A stretch of 64,000 nt of DNA from Xanthobacteraceae bacterium (GTDB lineage: Bacteria; Pseudomonadota; Alphaproteobacteria; Rhizobiales; Xanthobacteraceae): NCBI GenBank assembly GCA_024508855.1, contig JANINJ010000045.1, positions 36,579 through 100,578 of the forward strand. The letters are read 5' to 3'. Under the pieces are notes generated by a model, which did no database searches, was not told where the DNA came from, and worked only from the letters and a program-made list of their open reading frames with translations. The position numbers were made by a program, and so were the translations under genes. Below are positions 28,638-37,844 of this stretch, piece by piece (the stretch's first letter is position 1; the number at the start of each line of letters is the position of its first letter).

Positions 28638-29741
28638 ATGGACAAGGTGGAATGCGTCGTCGTCGGGGCGGGCGTCATCGGACTTGCCATTGCGCGTCGT
28701 CTTGCGATGGCCGGCCGCGAGGTCGTGGTGATCGAAGCGGCGGAAGCCATCGGCACCGTGACCTCGTCACGCAACAGCGAGGTGATCCACGCCGGCATCT
28801 ACTATCCATCCGGCAGCCTGATGGCGCGGATGTGCGTCAGCGGCAAGCAAGCGCTCTATGCCTATTGCCGCGATCACGGCATTCCGCACCGTAACTGCGG
28901 CAAGATGATCGTGGCGACGTCCGAAGCCGAGACCGGCAGGCTGCAGGCGATCAAGGCGCATGCCGAAACCAACGGCGTCGCCGATCTGCAACCTTTAACC
29001 GGCGAGGGCGCACGTCAGATCGAACCTGCGCTGAACTGCTGCGCGGCGCTGCTGTCGCCCTCGACGGGCATCGTCGACAGCCACGCGTTGATGCTGGCAT
29101 TCCGCGGCGACGCCGAGGCAGCCGGCGCCGCCTTCGCCTTTCACGCGCCGTTGCTGCACGGAAAAGCTGACGGCGACCGCATCGAAATCGGCGTCGGCGG
29201 CGAAGCGCCCCTCATGCTGGAATGCCGGCTTCTGATCAATGCCGCCGGGCTCGCCGCAACCACGGTGGCCCGCAATATCGACGGTATGCCGCTCGAGCGC
29301 ATTCCACCGGCCTATCTGGCAAAGGGAAATTATTTCAGTTGCAACGCACGTGCGCCGTTCTCGCGGCTGATCTATCCCGTCCCGGAGCCCGGCGGACTGG
29401 GCGTGCACCTGACGCTCGACCTCGCCGGCCAGGCGCGGTTCGGTCCGGACGTGGAATGGATCGACAGCATCGACTACAGCGTCGATCCTGCACGGGCGGA
29501 GCGGTTTTACCCAGCGATCCGGCGTTACTGGCCGACACTGCCTGACGGCGCGCTGATGCCAAGCTACGCCGGCATCCGGCCGAAGATCGTGCCGCCTGCA
29601 GTGGCCGTTCAGGATTTCAATATCCAAGGACCGCGCGACCACGGCGTCCATGGGCTCATCAACCTGTTCGGAATTGAATCGCCCGGACTGACGTCCAGTC
29701 TCGCAATCGCCGACTACGTCGCCGAACTTGCTGCGGCCTGA
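28638..29741 (+). CDS. L-2-hydroxyglutarate oxidase-like FAD-dependent oxidoreductase
   Basis: The 367-residue DAO-family flavoenzyme begins with the FAD-binding [27 protein letters not shown] and has [26 protein letters not shown], the segment shared with L-2-hydroxyglutarate oxidase/dehydrogenase (LhgO). A closing [21 protein letters not shown] matches the family end. Oxidation of L-2-hydroxyglutarate to 2-oxoglutarate is the likely reaction, but related enzymes use glycerol-3-phosphate or amino acids. It is divergent from the GGDEF-EAL gene and converges with a YdcH gene. Confidence 0.82.
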   Translation: MDKVECVVVGAGVIGLAIARRLAMAGREVVVIEAAEAIGTVTSSRNSEVIHAGIYYPSGSLMARMCVSGKQALYAYCRDHGIPHRNCGKMIVATSEAETGRLQAIKAHAETNGVADLQPLTGEGARQIEPALNCCAALLSPSTGIVDSHALMLAFRGDAEAAGAAFAFHAPLLHGKADGDRIEIGVGGEAPLMLECRLLINAAGLAATTVARNIDGMPLERIPPAYLAKGNYFSCNARAPFSRLIYPVPEPGGLGVHLTLDLAGQARFGPDVEWIDSIDYSVDPARAERFYPAIRRYWPTLPDGALMPSYAGIRPKIVPPAVAVQDFNIQGPRDHGVHGLINLFGIESPGLTSSLAIADYVAELAAA

Positions 29742-29778
29742 CCGCAGCAAGTCGCGCGAGACATCAATGTCGCGGAAT

Positions 29779-29964
29779 CTAGTGCAGCGTTTCGCTAGTG
29801 CTTTGCCGCAACTTTTCGATTTCATCCTTGAGAAGCAATTTACGGCGCTTGAGTTCGACGATCCTCAGATCGTCCGTCGAAAGATGCATGAGAGCTTCGT
29901 GCAATTCACCCTCCAGAACGCGGTGTTTTCGTTCCAGTTCAACAAGATGCGCCTGAATTGCCAT
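29779..29964 (-). CDS. YdcH family (DUF465) protein
   Basis: The 61-residue protein is a single helical hairpin: AHLVELERKHRVLEGELHEALMHL, then LRIVELKRRKLLLKDEIEKLRQ. This is the DUF465/YdcH pattern with the conserved LK(R/K)RKL(L/Q)LKDEI core. Its function is unknown in the family. It has a second paralogue 240 bp away on the opposite strand. Confidence 0.82.
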   Translation of the reverse strand: MAIQAHLVELERKHRVLEGELHEALMHLSTDDLRIVELKRRKLLLKDEIEKLRQSTSETLH

Positions 29965-30203
29965 GCATAACCTCCTCGGTTGGAATGAAACCTCGAACGC
30001 GATTTGGATGATGAAGTTTACATGACATTGGAAAACTGTCGATGGATATAAAGTCGCGCCATCTCATTTTACCGTGTCTCGTGAACGATTGGTGAGTGCG
30101 GGAACCGCGCGCTTGCGCCCGGCTCTTTCGCGCGCGATAATCAAAAACCGATCCAAGTCGGCAACCCCTTGCAACCTCTTCGCGATTCAAGACAACCCAG
30201 ATC

Positions 30204-30410
30204 ATGACCGACGAAGATGAGCGCGAACTCGGGGCCGAGCTCGCAAGACTTCAACAGGAGCACCGCGATCTGGATGCGGCAATCGACGCGTTGCAGCAAT
30301 CGCCGGCGCCCGACCTCCTGAGGCTGCAGCGCCTCAAGAAGCGCAAGCTGCAGTTGCGCGACCGGATCGCCTTCATCGAAGATCAGATCACGCCGGACAT
30401 TATCGCGTAG
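30204..30410 (+). CDS. YdcH family (DUF465) protein, second copy
   Basis: This 68-residue helical protein has LARLQQEHRDLDAAIDALQQSPAPDLLRLQRLKKRKLQLRDRIAFIEDQI, again with the LKKRKLQLRDRI core. It is divergent from the other copy at 29779-29964, and its 3' end overlaps the 3' end of the convergent MFS gene by 11 bp. Function is unknown. Confidence 0.82.
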   Translation: MTDEDERELGAELARLQQEHRDLDAAIDALQQSPAPDLLRLQRLKKRKLQLRDRIAFIEDQITPDIIA

Positions 30411-31638
30411 CGGAAAAACCTCCGACGCCGATCAGCATGACGACGGCGGCGAAGAGGTTGGCGGCGACGGCGGCAAAGATCGCCAACGTGTAACCGTGGC
30501 TGACATCGAATGCGAAGCCCGCCGCGCTTGGACCGATCAAGGTGCCGAACGCGACGCTGGTGTAGAGGATGCCGATCAGGCCGCTGACATTGCGACCGCC
30601 GAAGAAATCCATCACCACCGACGGCAGCACCGCGACCCAGCCGCCATAGAACACACCGAACACAAAGGCGAATACCGCCAGCGGCCAAAACTGCGCCGAC
30701 AGTCCCCAGATTGCCAGCGCGAGCGCCATTCCGGCGAACGATGCCAGCAAGGCGCGCAGGCGGCCCATGCGGTCCGCAAGTCCGCCGAGGAAGAAACGCC
30801 CGGCGGTACTGCCGACGCCGATCGCCCCCAGCAACAGCACCGCCATCGATGGCGCGATGCCGTGATCGGTCGCGTAAGGCACCAGATGGACGAACGGTAC
30901 GAAGACGCCGAACGAGCAGATCAGGCAGGAGAGGTAGAGCACGACGAAGCGCCGCGATGTGACGGCCTCGCGCACCGAGGCTCCTGCAGCCGCAGCAGTT
31001 TGCGCCTGTGGCAGAGGAGGATCGCCGTCGGGCCCGAGCCCGCAGTCGCGCGGATCGTTCTCGATCAGCAATGACAGCGCCACACCGATGACGGCGGTGG
31101 CAATGCCAAGCGCCAGATACGCTCCGCGCCAGCCGACCTGCCCGATCAGCAGCGATGCCACCGGCGGCATCACCAGCGTACCGACGCCGATACCGCTCAC
31201 CGCCAGTCCCGAGGCAAAGCCGCGCCGCTTGACGAACCAGCGCTGGACAGCGCCGATCGCCGGCACATAGGAGCAGCCGACACCGAGGCCGACCCCGAGC
31301 CCGTAGGCGGCGTACACCTCGAACAGATTGCGCGCCACGCTGGCCAGCGCCAGGCCCGCGCCGGTGAGCAGCATGCCGATCACGGCGAGGCGCCGCGAGC
31401 CCCAGCGGTCGGCCAGCGGACCGCTGACGATGCCGAGACCGAAATAGAGAAAGCCGGCCAGCGAGAACACCAGCGACACCGATCCCCGCGAGGCCCCGAA
31501 ATCCCGCTGCAGCGGTTCGACGAAGGCGCTGAAAGAATAGGCGCAGCCGAAACCGAGCAGCATCACGGCAAATGCGCCGGTCACCACCCACCAGCCACGG
31601 AAAATTCGGGAATCGGGCGGCGCGAGTTCGATGCTCAT
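30400..31638 (-). CDS. MFS transporter
   Basis: This is a 412-residue transporter with about twelve membrane helices. The GPLADRWGSRRL loop between helices 2 and 3 and its equivalent GGLADRMGRLRA in the second half are MFS motif A. The overall form (FRGWWVVTGAFAVMLLGFGCAYSFSAFVEPL) resembles oxalate/formate and monocarboxylate-type MFS carriers. The substrate is unknown. It is divergent from a CGNR regulator, with palindromic sites between them, so it is probably the regulator's target. Confidence 0.88.
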   Translation of the reverse strand: MSIELAPPDSRIFRGWWVVTGAFAVMLLGFGCAYSFSAFVEPLQRDFGASRGSVSLVFSLAGFLYFGLGIVSGPLADRWGSRRLAVIGMLLTGAGLALASVARNLFEVYAAYGLGVGLGVGCSYVPAIGAVQRWFVKRRGFASGLAVSGIGVGTLVMPPVASLLIGQVGWRGAYLALGIATAVIGVALSLLIENDPRDCGLGPDGDPPLPQAQTAAAAGASVREAVTSRRFVVLYLSCLICSFGVFVPFVHLVPYATDHGIAPSMAVLLLGAIGVGSTAGRFFLGGLADRMGRLRALLASFAGMALALAIWGLSAQFWPLAVFAFVFGVFYGGWVAVLPSVVMDFFGGRNVSGLIGILYTSVAFGTLIGPSAAGFAFDVSHGYTLAIFAAVAANLFAAVVMLIGVGGFSATR

Positions 31639-31704
31639 GACATTGTGCCTCTCGTCCGTTGTCTTCCTGGCCCGCGGGCGGCGTTCAACACCGGCATAAG
31701 CTTC

Positions 31705-31748
31705 TTACTGGCGCCTCTTGTTGTCAACCAGTAAAAGTGATTTACTGG
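31705..31748. promoter_or_regulatory. Predicted operator and promoter region between the MFS and CGNR genes
   Basis: A perfect palindrome (CCAGTAAA-AGTGA-TTTACTGG) spans 31728-31748 and ends 5 bases before the CGNR start codon. A third TTACTGG half site is at 31705-31711. On the minus strand a consensus TTGACA lies at 31721-31726, between the sites and 83 bp from the MFS start. This layout suits a repressor controlling both genes. Confidence 0.65.
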
Positions 31749-31753
31749 TGTTT

Positions 31754-32341
31754 ATGTCGAAGCAATCGCGCAAATTCAAAGTGCCGGACGAATTGGCGAA
31801 CCTGTACGATTTCGCCAATACGCTCGACCTGCGGCGCTTCACGCACCGCGGCGTGCAGCACCGGCAGAACGATGCGTTGACCTCGCCGCAGGATCTCGGC
31901 GCATGGATGAGCGACCACGGGTTATCGCGTAGCGGCCGCATCACGCCTGCGATGTTTGCGACCGCGCTCGAATTACGCGCCAGTCTGCGGGCGTTCCTGC
32001 AAGCCGATACGAGCGCACGGCGCAAGGATCGTGCGATGCTGCGCACGCTGGCGCAGACCACCAGTCATTTTCCATTACAAACGACGGTAGATGCGAACGG
32101 CACGCTGGTGCTGGCGCCCGCGCGCGATGACGCACTTGCCGGACTCGCAGTCGTCGTCGCGGAAATGCACCGCGCGTCGATGAACGGGACGCTGGACCGG
32201 CTCAAGATGTGTGCTTCGGATGAATGCCAGCGCGTATTTTTCGATCGCTCCAAACCAGCGACACGGCGCTGGTGCATGTCGACGCTGTGCGGCAACCGCA
32301 TCAAGACGCGAACCTACCGCGAGCGCCATCGGGATGCCTGA
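31754..32341 (+). CDS. CGNR zinc-finger/ABATE-domain regulator
   Basis: The 195-residue protein has an N-terminal ABATE-like domain (LANLYDFANTLDLRRF, about 10-110) and a C-terminal CGNR zinc finger: CASDECQRVFFDRSKPATRRWCMSTLCGNR. The Cys pairs C-x4-C and C-x4-C, followed by GNR and a basic tail (KTRTYRERHRD), suit DNA binding. Family members are stress-linked or transporter regulators. The ATG at 31754 has no ribosome binding site, and the operator palindrome ends 5 bases before it, so a leaderless mRNA is possible. It is divergent from the MFS gene. Confidence 0.85.
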   Translation: MSKQSRKFKVPDELANLYDFANTLDLRRFTHRGVQHRQNDALTSPQDLGAWMSDHGLSRSGRITPAMFATALELRASLRAFLQADTSARRKDRAMLRTLAQTTSHFPLQTTVDANGTLVLAPARDDALAGLAVVVAEMHRASMNGTLDRLKMCASDECQRVFFDRSKPATRRWCMSTLCGNRIKTRTYRERHRDA

Positions 32342-32594
32342 AGGCGGCTAAGGTTCGTTTGCCTAGTGGGATGGCTGACGGTTGCGAGGTTCCATTACAG
32401 CCGCCCTCACCGGTTCCCGCTCCACCGGCAATGCCGCGCCGGCTGGCGACATTGATTTCTTTTTCATCGAATCCGCGACAAGCGCTTGCCGGTATTCACC
32501 AAGACAGGATAGTCCATCCCGGACGCCTTGCCACCTCAGGGGGCAAACCTATACTCCAGCCTATCTTTCTGGATTCCCGAAAAGAATTGACGAC

Positions 32595-33083
32595 ATGAAC
32601 GCCCCCGTCACCATCATCATGGGCAGCCAGTCCGACTGGGCCACCATGCGGCACGCCGCCGAAACGCTCGCCGCGCTGGGCATCGCCCATGACAAGCTGA
32701 TCGTATCCGCCCACCGCACGCCGGATCGGCTGTATGCCTTCGCCAAAGGCGCCAAGGCGGCCGGCTGCAAGGTCGTGATCGCGGGTGCCGGCGGCGCCGC
32801 CCATCTGCCGGGCATGACCGCCGCGCTGACGGAGTTGCCGGTGTTCGGCGTGCCGGTCGAATCCAAGTCGCTGTCCGGCGTCGATTCGCTGTATTCGATC
32901 GTTCAGATGCCGGCGGGAATTCCGGTCGGGACCTTGGCCATCGGCAAGGCGGGCGCCATCAATGCCGCGCTGCTTGCCGCCAGCGTGCTGGCCCTAAACG
33001 ACGACGCTCTCGCCGGGCGCCTCGCGGCATGGCGCAAGCAACAGACCGAGGCAGTGGCAGAGCGTCCGGAGGAATCGGCGTGA
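32595..33083 (+). CDS. purE: N5-carboxyaminoimidazole ribonucleotide mutase
   Basis: This 162-residue class I PurE converts N5-CAIR to CAIR in purine synthesis. The family motif is at the start ([19 protein letters not shown]), with [13 protein letters not shown] and [22 protein letters not shown] 32595 is chosen because the protein then begins just before this motif. An upstream open frame from 32382 lacks similarity. Its TGA overlaps the GTG start of purK (GTGA), so the two are translationally coupled. Confidence 0.97.
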   Translation: MNAPVTIIMGSQSDWATMRHAAETLAALGIAHDKLIVSAHRTPDRLYAFAKGAKAAGCKVVIAGAGGAAHLPGMTAALTELPVFGVPVESKSLSGVDSLYSIVQMPAGIPVGTLAIGKAGAINAALLAASVLALNDDALAGRLAAWRKQQTEAVAERPEESA

Positions 33084-34186
33084 CGGCTTCGAAGCAAGTG
33101 AAGTTGAAGCCGGGCGATACCATTGGAATTCTCGGCGGCGGACAACTGGGCCGGATGCTGGCGACCGCTGCGGCGCGGCTTGGATTGCGCTGCCAGGTGT
33201 TCTCCCCCGATCCGGATTCTCCGGCCTTCGACGTGGTGCAGAACGCGACCTGCGCCGAATACGCAGATGTGGAGGCGCTGGAGCTGTTCGCGACCGACGT
33301 CGATGTGGTGACCTACGAGTTCGAGAACGTCCCCGCGGCGACCGCGATGATTCTCGGTGCGCGCCGCCCCGTACTGCCCGACTACAAGGTATTGGAGACC
33401 ACCCAGGACCGTCTCGCCGAAAAGGACTTCGTCACCGGGCTCGGGATCGCGACCGCGCGTTATGCCGATGTCTCGTCGGCTGCCAGCCTTCGCGCGGCGA
33501 TCGGCGTGATCGGCTTACCCGCCGTCATCAAGACGCGGCGCTTCGGCTACGACGGCAAGGGCCAAGCCATCATCCGCGAGGGTGACGATCTCGATGCGGT
33601 ATGGGCCGACCTCGAAACCAAGTCGGCCATCCTGGAAGGCTTCGTGCCGTTCGAGCGCGAGATCTCGGTGATCGCCGCGCGCGGTGCCGACGGCACCGTC
33701 GAGTGCTTCGACGTCACCGATAACGAGCACGGCGACCACATTCTGCGCGTGTCGCGCGCACCGGCCGATATTTCCGAGACGCTGGCCGCGGAAGCCCGCA
33801 GCATCGCCACCAAGATCGCTACCGCATTGAATTATGTGGGCGTGCTGGCGGTGGAGATGTTCGTCGTGCCTGGCGACAACGGTCCGACGCTGATGGTCAA
33901 CGAGATCGCGCCCCGCGTGCACAATTCCGGCCATTGGACGCTGGACGGCGCATCGGTCTCGCAATTCGAACAGCACATCCGCGCCATTGCCGGCTGGCCG
34001 CTTGCCAAGCCGGTGCGGCACGGGCCGGTGACGATGACCAACCTGATCGGCGACGAGGTCAACGACTACGCCAAATGGCTGACGGTTCCCGGCGCCACCG
34101 TGCATCTCTACGGTAAGGGCGCCCCGCGTCCCGGCCGCAAGATGGGGCACATCACGCAGGTGATGCCGGCGCCAGGCAAGTCCTGA
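33080..34186 (+). CDS. purK: N5-carboxyaminoimidazole ribonucleotide synthase
   Basis: The 368-residue ATP-grasp enzyme makes N5-CAIR from AIR, bicarbonate and ATP, and passes it to PurE. It begins with the nucleotide-binding [17 protein letters not shown] and has [14 protein letters not shown] and [30 protein letters not shown]. Translation starts at GTG 33080, which overlaps the purE stop, with GGAGGAA upstream. This replaces the longer in-frame ATG at 33029 inside purE. Confidence 0.96.
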   Translation: MTASKQVKLKPGDTIGILGGGQLGRMLATAAARLGLRCQVFSPDPDSPAFDVVQNATCAEYADVEALELFATDVDVVTYEFENVPAATAMILGARRPVLPDYKVLETTQDRLAEKDFVTGLGIATARYADVSSAASLRAAIGVIGLPAVIKTRRFGYDGKGQAIIREGDDLDAVWADLETKSAILEGFVPFEREISVIAARGADGTVECFDVTDNEHGDHILRVSRAPADISETLAAEARSIATKIATALNYVGVLAVEMFVVPGDNGPTLMVNEIAPRVHNSGHWTLDGASVSQFEQHIRAIAGWPLAKPVRHGPVTMTNLIGDEVNDYAKWLTVPGATVHLYGKGAPRPGRKMGHITQVMPAPGKS

Positions 34187-34213
34187 ACGCGCAGCCGCCT
34201 TTTATCTCGCCAA

Positions 34214-34245
34214 CAAAAAAAGGGGCCATGGCGAACCATGGCCCC
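34214..34245 (-). terminator. Intrinsic terminator of aqpZ
   Basis: On the minus strand GGGGCCATGG pairs with CCATGGCCCC around TTCG and runs into seven T. It sits 23 bases after the aquaporin stop and faces the purK 3' end. Confidence 0.92.
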
Positions 34246-34268
34246 GGATTCTCGCTTCGATCAATCGA

Positions 34269-34985
34269 TCAGCGTCCCGCGACGATTCCTTCCGGTTCAT
34301 CGGGGCTGAGCCAGCGATACAGCACACCGCCCAGTACACCACCGACCAGGGGCGCAATCCAGAACAGCCAGAGCTGCTGCAGTGCCCAGCCACCGACGAA
34401 CAGCGCCGGACCGGTGCTGCGCGCCGGATTGACCGAGGTGTTGGTGACCGGGATGCTGACCAGATGGATCATGGTCAGGGTGAGACCGATGGCCAGCGGC
34501 GCGAAGCCCGCCGGGGCCCTGCCGTGGGTCGAGCCCATGATGACGAACAGGAAGATCATGGTCATCACAACTTCGCTGATCAGGCAGGCAACGAGGCTGT
34601 ATTGCCCCGGGGAATGCTCGCCGTAACCATTGGAAGCGAAGCCCTTGGCCAGATCGAAGCCGGCGGCGCCGCTTGCGATCAGGTAAAGCACGCCCGACGC
34701 CACGATTGCCCCTACTACCTGGGCGATGATGTAGGGAATGACCTGTCCGGCCGGGAACCGCCCGCCCGCGGCCAGACCGACGGTGACGGCCGGATTGAGG
34801 TGCGCCCCGGAGATATGGCCGATGGCATAGGCCATCGTCACAACACTGAGACCGAAAGCCAGGGAGACGCCCAACAGGCCGATACCTACCTGCGGGAACC
34901 CCGCGGCGATGACGGCGCTGCCGCAGCCAGCGAAGGTCAGCCAGAACGTTCCGATTGCCTCGGCGGCGTATTTTTTTCCATTCAT
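34269..34985 (-). CDS. aqpZ: Aquaporin Z
   Basis: This 238-residue water channel has six membrane helices and both NPA boxes: [11 protein letters not shown] and [11 protein letters not shown]. The AqpZ-type selectivity region is present, with [10 protein letters not shown] and the H in [10 protein letters not shown]. The ATG at 34985 is used because AAGGGG lies 8 bases upstream; ATG 34991 is a near alternative, and the longer frame to 35138 is not supported. It is transcribed alone and is divergent from rpsU. Confidence 0.95.
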   Translation of the reverse strand: MNGKKYAAEAIGTFWLTFAGCGSAVIAAGFPQVGIGLLGVSLAFGLSVVTMAYAIGHISGAHLNPAVTVGLAAGGRFPAGQVIPYIIAQVVGAIVASGVLYLIASGAAGFDLAKGFASNGYGEHSPGQYSLVACLISEVVMTMIFLFVIMGSTHGRAPAGFAPLAIGLTLTMIHLVSIPVTNTSVNPARSTGPALFVGGWALQQLWLFWIAPLVGGVLGGVLYRWLSPDEPEGIVAGR

Positions 34986-35257
34986 GTCCATTGCCCCTTG
35001 TCTGAAGTCAGCGAATCGTAGTCGCAAACTATGACGTCGGGCGTGTGAAACTGTCGAGTTGAACCGTTCCGAGCCGGCCAAGAACTGGTGGAAACAGCCC
35101 CGGAATACCGTTTCGGGTGCCCCGAATTGGCTCAGCACAAGGTGGACAGGCCGTGTCCGATCTGCTACATGGGCGCCCTTGAGGTGGAAGATACGGCCTT
35201 TTGTCGCCCTCCGCCTTCCCAGAATTCCAATCCGGTTTAATTGAAAGAGGATGCCGC

Positions 35258-35557
35258 GTGCAGGTTCTCGTTCGCGATAATAACGTCGATCAAGCCCTCA
35301 AGGCGCTGAAGAAGAAGATGCAGCGCGAGGGAATTTTCCGCGAGATGAAGCTCCGCGGTCATTACGAAAAGCCATCCGAGAAGAAGGCGCGGGAAAAGGC
35401 GGAAGCCGTCCGCCGTGCGCGCAAGCTCGCACGCAAGAAGCTGCAGCGCGAAGGCCTGCTGCCGATGAAGCCGAAGCCGGTGTTCGGCGCAGGTGCAGGC
35501 GGCGACCGCGGCGCTCGTGGCCCGGGTGCCGGCGCAGGTCCGCGCGCACCGCGCTAA
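35258..35557 (+). CDS. rpsU: 30S ribosomal protein bS21
   Basis: This 99-residue form of S21 begins [43 protein letters not shown], the universal bS21 core with its basic helices. It ends in an extended Gly/Ala/Arg-rich tail ([23 protein letters not shown]), which S21 of E. coli (71 residues) lacks. The start is GTG 35258 with a GAGG site 7 bases upstream; the nearby ATG at 35251 is out of frame. A good terminator follows. Confidence 0.95.
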   Translation: MQVLVRDNNVDQALKALKKKMQREGIFREMKLRGHYEKPSEKKAREKAEAVRRARKLARKKLQREGLLPMKPKPVFGAGAGGDRGARGPGAGAGPRAPR

Positions 35558-35582
35558 GCCGTTTCTTTTTTGAATACCGAAA

Positions 35583-35611
35583 GCGCGGGTCTTATGGCCC
35601 GCGTTTTTGTT
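35583..35611 (+). terminator. Intrinsic terminator of rpsU
   Basis: CGCGGGTC pairs with GGCCCGCG around TTAT and is followed by TTTTTG, about 25 bases after the rpsU stop. Confidence 0.9.
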
Positions 35612-35660
35612 TTGACCAACGATGACGTGTTGAGCGTCCGCACGTCGTTTCGCGGAAACT

Positions 35661-36128
35661 CTAAGTTGCCTTGTCGGGCGCTTTCTGGTTGGGGCAATCG
35701 CCGACCCTGCGCATCATCGTCAGAATGGACGAAGAGGCAGCCTTGTGCTGCGGAATCAATGTCTCGATCGTCTGCGCGACCAGGTCTTTCGAAAAACGGA
35801 ACGTGATGACGGTCTTGGCGCCTTTGCAATCCATCGCAAACGCAAAGCCATCTGGCATCTGCTTGGTCTCGCTCAGATTGCATGACTTGAGAAACTGCGG
35901 CGAGGCGTTGTACTGCTTGATCGTATCGGCGGCGAAGGCGTCGAAATCCGCCGACGAGATGCACGTCTTCGATTTTGCCGGCTCGCCCTGAAAATGGCTG
36001 TTGCGACTTTCCGACTCATACATGCCCGGCACAAATACCGGCTTGGGGCCGAGAAGCGGAACCGCCTCCTCAGCACCAGCCGACCATGACATCATCGTAA
36101 AAAGCAAAATCGCCCACGCACTTTTCAA
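35661..36128 (-). CDS. Exported DUF3617-like protein
   Basis: This 155-residue periplasmic protein has a signal peptide (MKSAWAILLFTMMSWSAGA then EEAVPLLG). The body (PGMYESESRNSHF...CISSADFDAFAADTI...CNLSETKQMPDGFAFAMDCKGAKTVITFRF) has the DUF3617 layout, with paired cysteines likely forming disulfides. The start is TTG at 36126-36128, chosen because GGAGG lies 6 bases upstream and a signal peptide follows immediately. The longer open frame to 36380 is not supported. Function is unknown. Confidence 0.65.
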   Translation of the reverse strand: MKSAWAILLFTMMSWSAGAEEAVPLLGPKPVFVPGMYESESRNSHFQGEPAKSKTCISSADFDAFAADTIKQYNASPQFLKSCNLSETKQMPDGFAFAMDCKGAKTVITFRFSKDLVAQTIETLIPQHKAASSSILTMMRRVGDCPNQKAPDKAT

Positions 36129-36238
36129 GACCTGCCTCCAAACGTCATTTGCAGAGGCAGGTACACAACCGCAACGGCATCGCTTTGACAAGCGCACCAG
36201 CGGGATGACGGCGCCATCGACTGACGCCGTCCACATCG

Positions 36239-37729
36239 TCACACGTTCAGGTTCATCCACACGGCCTTCGGCTCGGTGAAGTTCTCGATCGCCGCACTTC
36301 CATGCTCGCGGCCGAAGCCGGAATCGCGCGCACCGCCCCACGGCAACCGCACGTCGGTATAGCCATAGGTGTTGAGCCACACCGTGCCGGCATTGGCCCG
36401 CTTGGCGAAGCGCTGCACGCGGCCGATGTCGCGGCTCCAGACTCCCGCCGCCAGGCTATACGCCGTACCATTGGCGATCCGCAGCGCATCCGCCTCGTCG
36501 CGAAACTTGATGACGCTCACCACAGGCCCGAAGATCTCCTCCTGCGAGATCCGCATCTCGTGCTCGACATTGGCGAAGACAGCGGGGCTGAGGAAATAGC
36601 CGCGGTCGCCGACACGCTCGCCGCCGGTCACCAATGAAGCGCCTTCCTTCTGGCCGATATCGACGTAGTCGAGGATGCCCTTCATCTGCTTTTCAGAGAT
36701 CACAGGCCCCAGCGACGTTGCGCGATCGGAAGGATCGCCGATGCGCAGCGACTGCGCACGCTGCGCCAGCCGTGCAACGACATCATCGTAGACCTTCTCT
36801 TGCACAAGCACACGCGATCCGGCCGAACACACCTGCCCGGCATTGAAGAAGATGCCCGATGCGGCCGCTTTAGTCGCGGCATCGAGATCGGCGTCGTCGA
36901 AAATGACGTTCGCCGACTTGCCGCCAAGCTCGAGCGACACGCGCTTGAAGTTGCCCGCCGCTCCGCGCAGGATTCCGCGGCCGACACCGGGCGAGCCGGT
37001 GAACGTGACCTTGTCGACATCCGGATGATTGACCAATGCATCGCCGACGACGCGGCCGGGCCCGGTGACGATGTTGAGCACACCCGGCGGCAGACCCGCT
37101 TCAAGCGCAAGCTCGCCGATGCGCAACGCCGACAGCGACGTCAGCTCGGCCGGCTTCATCACGACCGTGCAGCCGCAGGCCAGCGCCGGAGCGAGTTTCC
37201 ACATGCCGATCATCAGCGGGAAATTCCACGGCACGATGACGGCGACCACGCCAACCGGTTCGCGCACCGTATAGGTCAACGCATCGTCGCGCACCGGCAC
37301 GACCTCGCCGGTCATCTTGTCGGCCCAGCCGGCATAGTAGGTCAGCGTGTCGATTGCCGCCGGCAGGTCCTGACGCAGCACGCCCGCAATCGGCTTGCCG
37401 GCATCGAGGCTTTCCAGCGCGGCAATTTCATCCGCGTGCTGTTTCATCAGCTCGACGAGCCGGAACAGGATCTTGCCGCGGTCGGCGGCGCGCATGGTAC
37501 GCCAGGGACCTTCAAAGGCGCGGCGGGCAGCCACCACCGCCAGATCGACATCGATCTCGTTGCCCTCGGCAACCGTGGCGATGACTTCTTCAGTGGCCGG
37601 ATTCAAGGTCTTGAAGGCGCGGCCGGACACCGATTCCACATGCCGGCCGTCGACCAGCAGCTTGCGGTGCGGGACGGCTTTCGAGGACGAGCGGCCCTTT
37701 TCCAGAGTCTCTACATATGCAGTAGACAT
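36239..37729 (-). CDS. NAD(P)-dependent aldehyde dehydrogenase
   Basis: The 496-residue ALDH superfamily enzyme has the cofactor-binding VIVPWNFPLMIGMWKLAPAL and FTGSPGVGRGILRGAA, the general-base Glu in LELGGKS, the catalytic Cys in FFNAGQVCSAGSR, and the EEIFGPVVSVIKF segment. It probably oxidises a small aliphatic or aromatic aldehyde; the substrate is not clear. ATG 37729 has GGAGG seven bases upstream. It is divergent from a one-component regulator, with several repeated words in the shared promoter region. Confidence 0.93.
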   Translation of the reverse strand: MSTAYVETLEKGRSSSKAVPHRKLLVDGRHVESVSGRAFKTLNPATEEVIATVAEGNEIDVDLAVVAARRAFEGPWRTMRAADRGKILFRLVELMKQHADEIAALESLDAGKPIAGVLRQDLPAAIDTLTYYAGWADKMTGEVVPVRDDALTYTVREPVGVVAVIVPWNFPLMIGMWKLAPALACGCTVVMKPAELTSLSALRIGELALEAGLPPGVLNIVTGPGRVVGDALVNHPDVDKVTFTGSPGVGRGILRGAAGNFKRVSLELGGKSANVIFDDADLDAATKAAASGIFFNAGQVCSAGSRVLVQEKVYDDVVARLAQRAQSLRIGDPSDRATSLGPVISEKQMKGILDYVDIGQKEGASLVTGGERVGDRGYFLSPAVFANVEHEMRISQEEIFGPVVSVIKFRDEADALRIANGTAYSLAAGVWSRDIGRVQRFAKRANAGTVWLNTYGYTDVRLPWGGARDSGFGREHGSAAIENFTEPKAVWMNLNV

Positions 37730-37779
37730 CATATCTCCTCCGACTTTATGCAGTAGATTGCGAGGTGAATATGCAGTAG
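37716..37779. repeat. Three direct repeats of TATGCAGTAG at the aldehyde dehydrogenase promoter
   Basis: TATGCAGTAG occurs at 37716-37725, 37747-37756 and 37770-37779, with offsets of 31 and 23 bp (about three and two helical turns). The first copy lies inside the first codons of the aldehyde dehydrogenase and the others upstream. They are candidate binding sites for the divergent regulator. Confidence 0.6.
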
Positions 37780-37803
37780 TAAATATGAAATCAGCTGCCG
37801 AGC

Positions 37804-37820
37804 GTTTCAAGATATGAAAC
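37804..37820. promoter_or_regulatory. Inverted repeat near the regulator start
   Basis: GTTTCA and TGAAAC frame AGATA in a perfect 6-bp inverted repeat, 24 bases before the regulator ATG. The half word ATATGAAA also occurs alone at 37783-37790. It may be an autoregulatory site. Confidence 0.45.
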
Positions 37821-37844
37821 TAATATCATAAATAGAGGTCAGCG

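Noticed and set aside
32224-32598. 124-codon ORF overlapping the CGNR 3' end and the gap before purE
   Set aside because: Out of frame with the CGNR finger and rich in Pro/Ala/Arg; no support for translation.
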